A stretch of DNA of 17,984 nucleotides from an uncultured bacterium (GTDB lineage: Bacteria; Cyanobacteriota; Vampirovibrionia; Gastranaerophilales; Gastranaerophilaceae). A program made the translations under genes and the position numbers. Location of the stretch: assembly GCA_902782905.1 (NCBI GenBank), contig CACZPB010000012.1:1-17984 (forward strand), written 5' to 3'. This document shows positions 14,970 to 17,984 of this stretch, in pieces. The notes beneath the pieces are model-generated. The model did not search any database and was not told the DNA's origin. It saw only the letters and a list, made by a program, of their open reading frames with translations. Within the stretch, counting starts at the first letter, position 1, and every line of letters starts with the position of its first letter.

Positions 14970-16286
14970 TTATTTAGTCATTTTTAAGGCTTGGATTTTA
15001 TTAAGCTTAAGCAATGCTGTATAAGTCGGAAGTATAGTGATTTCTTCACCGGATTTTGCGCCAATATATTGTACGGCTTGGTCTATGTCAGAAATAACTT
15101 TTATCTTATCAATCGGAACTCCTGCATATTTAAGTCTCAGTGCCATATCATTTGCACGGACTCCCGAAACCACAACCTCTTTATTAATCTTGTTTATTGC
15201 TTCAAATTCTGCATCCCAAAGCCAAGAAACATCGCGCCCATCAGCATAATTATCGTTTATAATTATCAAAAGATTGGAATCCAAATCCACAGTTTTCAAA
15301 ACTTCATTTGCACCGATTGGGTTTTTGATTAGCTGGATAAGTGTTCTTTTTCCGTTTAGATACTTAACTTCACTTCTTCCGAACGCAACTCTAAATGTGC
15401 GCAAATTCTTTTCTATATCACTTATACCGAGTTCTTTACAAAGAGCAATAGCACCAAGAGCGTTATAAGCATTAAAAAGTCCTACAAGCGGAACGTAAAA
15501 ATCTTCGCCGTTAACATTCAGAACAGAATGGGTTTTATATAGTGTTACAGTTGCTTTATACTTAGTCTCAGGTCGTCTGTAACCGCATTCGCAGTGGTAG
15601 TGTCCTTGCTGTGCGTAAAACTTTTTATCGTAGATTAAAGCTTTTCCGCAAGGGCAGTTAAATGCTTCTTCTGTTTTTGATACAGATGGCTCTATACCAT
15701 CTTCGTATATTACGTCTTCAACACCGTAAAAAATTTTTTCTTTTCCACCCGTAAAACTTGATACAAGAGGGTCATCAGCATTCAAAACGAGCTTTAAATC
15801 AGGCTTCATATCTATACCGTTTTGGATAAATTTTTTTGTGGTAGCAAGTTCTCCGTATCTATCCAATTGGTCTCTGAAAAGATTTGTTACCAAAAGATAA
15901 TCAGCATCATAGGTTTTATAAATAACTTCCAAAAAGGCTTCGTCTGCTTCTATTACAGAATAGTCGTATTTTTTGAAAGGATTTAAGTTTACAGAAATTG
16001 CATTTACTACTCCTTGAATCATATTTGCACCCATAGCGTTATTGATTATGCTGTTGTTATTCTCTTTTATCAAGTGAGAAATCAGCCCTGATGTAGTTGT
16101 TTTTCCGTTAGTGCCTGTAACATTAATCTTTGTATTTATATATTTGTTGGCGTGAGATAAAAATTCTGGACATAGTTTTAGAACAATTTTTCCGATAATA
16201 GATGTTCCCGCAGAAAGTTTTGTGATTTTTAATATTTCACTTACTGTTTTTGCAAAAATTAGTGATAAAAAGAATTTTCCGCGCAA
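14970..16286 (-). CDS. murT: MurT-type Mur ligase (lipid II isoglutaminyl synthase subunit)
   Basis: Mur-ligase-like subunit that, with the glutaminase GatD, amidates the D-glutamate of lipid II in peptidoglycan synthesis. From TTG at 16286 the protein is 438 aa, matching MurT. The ATP-binding loop GTNGKTTT is at 58-65. A four-Cys zinc ribbon, CPC (211-213) and CEC (232-234), is inserted in the central domain. The DUF1727 signature NDNYADGRDVSWLWD is at 344-358. The longer frame opening at TTG 16349 is rejected: GGAGG (16294-16298) lies 7 nt before the TTG at 16286, and the extra 21 codons are AT-rich promoter-like DNA. No gatD gene lies beside it; the downstream neighbour is the convergent sigma gene. 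A hydrophobic N-terminal helix may contact the membrane. Confidence 0.88.
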   Translation of the reverse strand: MRGKFFLSLIFAKTVSEILKITKLSAGTSIIGKIVLKLCPEFLSHANKYINTKINVTGTNGKTTTSGLISHLIKENNNSIINNAMGANMIQGVVNAISVNLNPFKKYDYSVIEADEAFLEVIYKTYDADYLLVTNLFRDQLDRYGELATTKKFIQNGIDMKPDLKLVLNADDPLVSSFTGGKEKIFYGVEDVIYEDGIEPSVSKTEEAFNCPCGKALIYDKKFYAQQGHYHCECGYRRPETKYKATVTLYKTHSVLNVNGEDFYVPLVGLFNAYNALGAIALCKELGISDIEKNLRTFRVAFGRSEVKYLNGKRTLIQLIKNPIGANEVLKTVDLDSNLLIIINDNYADGRDVSWLWDAEFEAINKINKEVVVSGVRANDMALRLKYAGVPIDKIKVISDIDQAVQYIGAKSGEEITILPTYTALLKLNKIQALKMTK

Positions 16287-16365
16287 ATATAATCCTCCGA
16301 GTGTATTTAAAAAATACGATAAATAGAATATAATTTTATCATAATACAAAAACGGATATAAAAAT

Positions 16366-16680
16366 ATGCTATTTTATTTTCTTATTACTGTAGTTTTCTT
16401 AGCGGAAGTTATTATAGCTGTAGCGATTTTAATCAATCTTACAAAGTTGGACAAAGCTGTATGTGAGTGGAACAGTTTTGTTACAGATATAAAACCACAG
16501 GTCTCTGAGATTTTGGAAACTTTTAAAAAGCTCTCTGAGCAGGCAATGGTACTTGCGCCGCTTCTGGTTAATAAACTTAAGGATATTGTGACAAAACTCG
16601 TTTTGGATCAGCTCAAAGGCGTCCTTGCCGGGCTGACTTTTTGGGCTGTAAAAAAAGAAGTAGAAAAACGGGTTAATTAA
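16366..16680 (+). CDS. Single-pass membrane protein, DUF948-like (module 1)
   Basis: 104 aa. A transmembrane helix spans residues 3-24 (rich in Val, Ile, Leu, Phe). Next come LTKLDKAVCEW, an amphipathic heptad-like helix (about 36-85), and a final short hydrophobic/basic part (GLTFWAVKKEVEKRV). This is the pattern of DUF948-type small membrane proteins that often sit beside YtxH proteins. It resembles the protein at 17088-17453 in layout. The ATG lacks a good ribosome binding site; TATAAT at 16329-16334 could be its promoter -10. It is divergent from murT, with a shared promoter region of about 80 bp. The function of this family is not established; envelope stress or general membrane roles have been suggested for the partners. 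Confidence 0.7.
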   Translation: MLFYFLITVVFLAEVIIAVAILINLTKLDKAVCEWNSFVTDIKPQVSEILETFKKLSEQAMVLAPLLVNKLKDIVTKLVLDQLKGVLAGLTFWAVKKEVEKRVN

Positions 16681-16713
16681 GTTAACTTGGTACTTTAATA
16701 TCTTTAAAAACCA

Positions 16714-16722
16714 TGATACAAT
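16714..16722 (+). promoter_or_regulatory. Extended -10 promoter before the first YtxH gene
   Basis: TGATACAAT is an extended -10. It overlaps the upstream ATG at 16713 and gives a start near 16729. That excludes the upstream ATG as the start and fits the downstream one at 16755. Confidence 0.5.
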
Positions 16723-16754
16723 TGGATTGTAGAAAAATTAAGCGAGGTTATATT

Positions 16755-17072
16755 ATGTGTGACAAAGATAAGTCATCAATAGGATTTGGCGTTGGTTTAA
16801 TTCTCGGTGTAATTGGCGGGATTGTTGCAGGTGTTCTCTATGCTCCGGAATCAGGTGAAGCAATGAGAGAGAAGGTAAAAGATACTGTATGTGATTTGGC
16901 AGAGAAACACTCTCCGGCGGTAAAAGATGCAAAAAAACAGGCACTCGAGTCTATCGATCTTTTGAGATACAAATTAGAAAAACAATACAAAAAAATATGT
17001 AGCATGCTAAAGTCAAAAAAAATGAGAAAAGCAAAAGAGCTGGAGTCATTGATGGCTAAGCAAGGTAAGTAG
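16755..17072 (+). CDS. YtxH-type glycine-rich membrane protein (module 1)
   Basis: 105 aa. Residues 8-30 form a Gly-zipper membrane helix (IGFGVGLILGVIGGIVAGVLYAP) followed by the conserved PESGEAMREKVKD, the hallmark of YtxH-family proteins (general-stress related in Bacillus). The rest is a Lys-rich helix ending in a basic tail. The ATG at 16755 is chosen because GAGG lies 7 nt upstream. A frame starting at 16713 would add 14 residues without homology and overlap a promoter element. The protein at 17525-17794 is a second copy of this type. It lies 74 bp downstream of the membrane protein gene and 15 bp upstream of the next, so it is probably part of one transcription unit. Confidence 0.82.
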   Translation: MCDKDKSSIGFGVGLILGVIGGIVAGVLYAPESGEAMREKVKDTVCDLAEKHSPAVKDAKKQALESIDLLRYKLEKQYKKICSMLKSKKMRKAKELESLMAKQGK

Positions 17073-17087
17073 TAGAGGGTTATTATA

Positions 17088-17453
17088 ATGGAGATAGCAC
17101 AACTATATCAAAGTTTAACATTTTTGGCTTATGCAACTGGTGTCATTATTGTCCTTGTAGGGATTATGCTTGTAAAAGTTCTTTTTGATGTTTCAAAACT
17201 TACAAAGAATATTAATGAGACAACAACAATTGTTAAAACAGAGCTTGAACCAACACTCAAAAATGTAAACAAATCCGTAGAAATTGTAAGCGGAATTGTG
17301 ATAAAAACAGATGAAGGAATAAATAAGGTCAAAGATTTTATTGCAAATTCCCCATTAAAGATATTAACTAAGCTGTCATCATTTGGTGGCTCAGTCGCGA
17401 AAGGCTTCTTTGGCGGGCTTTGCACTGCATTAAAGTCTAGAAAAAAGAAGTAG
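17088..17453 (+). CDS. Single-pass membrane protein, DUF948-like (module 2)
   Basis: 121 aa. The N-terminal membrane helix spans about residues 14-34 (ATGVIIVLVGIMLVKVLFDV). LTKNINETTTIVKTELEPTLKNVNKSVEIV follows, an amphipathic segment like that of DUF948 proteins. The C-terminus is Gly-rich with a short hydrophobic patch (GGSVAKGFFGGLCTALK) and a basic tail. The layout and the L-x-K-L-x-K motif after the membrane helix match the 16366-16680 protein, suggesting duplication. The ATG is preceded by AGAGGG about 9 nt upstream. It starts 15 bp after the YtxH gene, which supports co-transcription. Confidence 0.75.
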   Translation: MEIAQLYQSLTFLAYATGVIIVLVGIMLVKVLFDVSKLTKNINETTTIVKTELEPTLKNVNKSVEIVSGIVIKTDEGINKVKDFIANSPLKILTKLSSFGGSVAKGFFGGLCTALKSRKKK

Positions 17454-17524
17454 ACCTTCTCAGCAATACAAAAAATGATAAAAGGTAATAAACTAAAAAA
17501 GTTAAAAAATAAAGGAGAAACAAA

Positions 17525-17794
17525 ATGTCAGTAGGAAAATTTTTAGCAGGATTTGGTATCGGAGCAGCAATTGGCGCAGTAGTAGGTATTTTGCTTGCAC
17601 CACAATCCGGTGAAGAAACAAGAGAACAAATCGGTGAAATGGCTGAAGAACTCGCAAAGAAGACAGATGCAACAGTTCAAGATATTAAGAAAAAGGCTGA
17701 CACCTTGATTTCAGATGCTCAAGAAAAAAGTGAAGAAATTATGGGTAAACTTCAAGACATGCTTAATAGACAAAAAGATGGTCAAGAGGGTTAG
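17525..17794 (+). CDS. YtxH-type glycine-rich membrane protein (module 2)
   Basis: 89 aa. The Gly-rich membrane helix GFGIGAAIGAVVGILLAP (9-26) is followed by QSGEETREQIGEM, the typical YtxH signature. The remainder is a charged helix that looks like a coiled coil (about 40-85). It is a shorter relative of the protein at 16755-17072. The ATG follows AGGAG by 7 nt, the best ribosome binding site of this cluster, so it may be the most strongly translated member. It is the last gene before a strong terminator (17823-17850). Confidence 0.87.
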   Translation: MSVGKFLAGFGIGAAIGAVVGILLAPQSGEETREQIGEMAEELAKKTDATVQDIKKKADTLISDAQEKSEEIMGKLQDMLNRQKDGQEG

Positions 17795-17822
17795 TTTTCT
17801 GTATTTTTGATTTTAAAGATTT

Positions 17823-17850
17823 AAAAAGGGCGGAAAAATCCGCCCTTTTT
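17823..17850 (+). terminator. Rho-independent terminator of the YtxH cluster
   Basis: GGGCGGA/TCCGCCC (17828-17834 with 17839-17845) forms a 7-bp GC-rich stem with an AAAA loop, flanked by five A residues and five T residues that extend it. It lies 28 bp after the last YtxH stop and could also work on the minus strand. Confidence 0.92.
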
Positions 17851-17866
17851 ATTATCAAAAGCAAGT

Positions 17867-17897
17867 AAAAAAAGACTTGTCATTTGACAAGTCTTTT
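17867..17897 (-). terminator. Rho-independent terminator of tRNA-Leu
   Basis: GACTTGTC/GACAAGTC with an ATTT loop, plus four flanking A-T pairs, gives a 12-bp stem. On the minus strand a run of seven T residues (17873-17867) overlaps the end of the stem and continues past it. It lies 8 bp past the 3' end of tRNA-Leu. Confidence 0.88.
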
Positions 17898-17904
17898 AAA
17901 GATT

Positions 17905-17984
17905 TGCTCCAGGCCAGACTTGAACTGGCACCGAGGGTGAACCCCGATTGGATTTTAAGTCCAACGCGTCTACCGATTCCGCCA
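17905..17984 (-). tRNA. tRNA-Leu(UAA), 5' end beyond the window
   Basis: On the minus strand the anticodon stem TTGGA/TCCAA holds the loop CTTAAAA, giving anticodon UAA. A long variable arm (CGGGG...CCTCGG) is present, as expected for class II tRNA-Leu. The T arm is GCCAG, TTCAAGT, CTGGC. The 3' acceptor strand CTGGAGC and discriminator A are present, and CCA is not encoded. The 5' acceptor strand, expected to be GCTCCAG, lies past position 17984. Confidence 0.95.

Noticed and set aside
16287..16349. N-terminal extension of murT from TTG at 16349
   Set aside because: No ribosome binding site, AT-rich promoter-like sequence, and a good GGAGG 7 nt before the TTG at 16286.

Overview
The window looks like a chromosomal segment of a low-GC, Gram-negative-type bacterium. 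The best guess is the non-photosynthetic sister group of Cyanobacteria (Melainabacteria/Vampirovibrionia, for example Gastranaerophilales). Three things point there. The DNA is AT-rich. A DivIVA/Cdv3-like coiled-coil protein resembles cyanobacterial cell-division proteins. A Kdo-pathway isomerase (kdsD) sits near a MurT-type Mur ligase. The placement is inference from gene content, and no rRNA is present to test it. Genes read with the standard code and are densely packed on both strands; there is no sign of phage, insertion sequence or CRISPR.

Layout. Positions 1-442: a minus-strand tRNA with anticodon CAU, with about two 114-bp tandem repeats upstream that each begin with the first 11 nt of the tRNA. 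Positions 443-4098: a GNAT-like protein (+), then minus-strand metG, a 65-aa unknown, a coiled-coil DivIVA/Cdv3-like protein, and a 119-aa protein that shares the coiled-coil protein's N-terminal domain. Positions 4166-6504 (+): rpe, an orphan OppD-like ABC ATPase, a small lipoprotein and a 119-aa unknown. Positions 6516-7781 (-): gshA-type glutamate-cysteine ligase. Positions 7874-12478 (+): rsmA, anmK, glgA and kdsD. Positions 12489-13856 (-): an unknown protein with a C39/papain-like Cys-His-Asp arrangement. Positions 14032-14952 (+): a sigma-70 factor. Positions 14970-16286 (-): murT. Positions 16366-17794 (+): two consecutive modules, each a single-pass membrane protein followed by a YtxH-type glycine-rich protein, closed by a strong terminator. 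Positions 17905-17984 (-): tRNA-Leu(UAA), cut by the window edge.

How the genes fit together. Most are housekeeping: tRNA charging (metG), ribosome maturation (rsmA), pentose phosphate (rpe), glycogen (glgA), thiol synthesis (gshA), LPS precursor (kdsD), and peptidoglycan recycling and amidation (anmK, murT). Less described elements are the tRNA-linked repeat, the paralogous N-terminal domain at 3073-4098, the C39/papain-like protein, and the duplicated membrane/YtxH module. Two good promoters (before rpe and the ABC ATPase) place the predicted transcription start exactly on the ATG, which suggests leaderless mRNAs; most other genes have ordinary Shine-Dalgarno sites. Several start codons were moved on this evidence (GNAT-like gene, anmK, murT, first YtxH gene).
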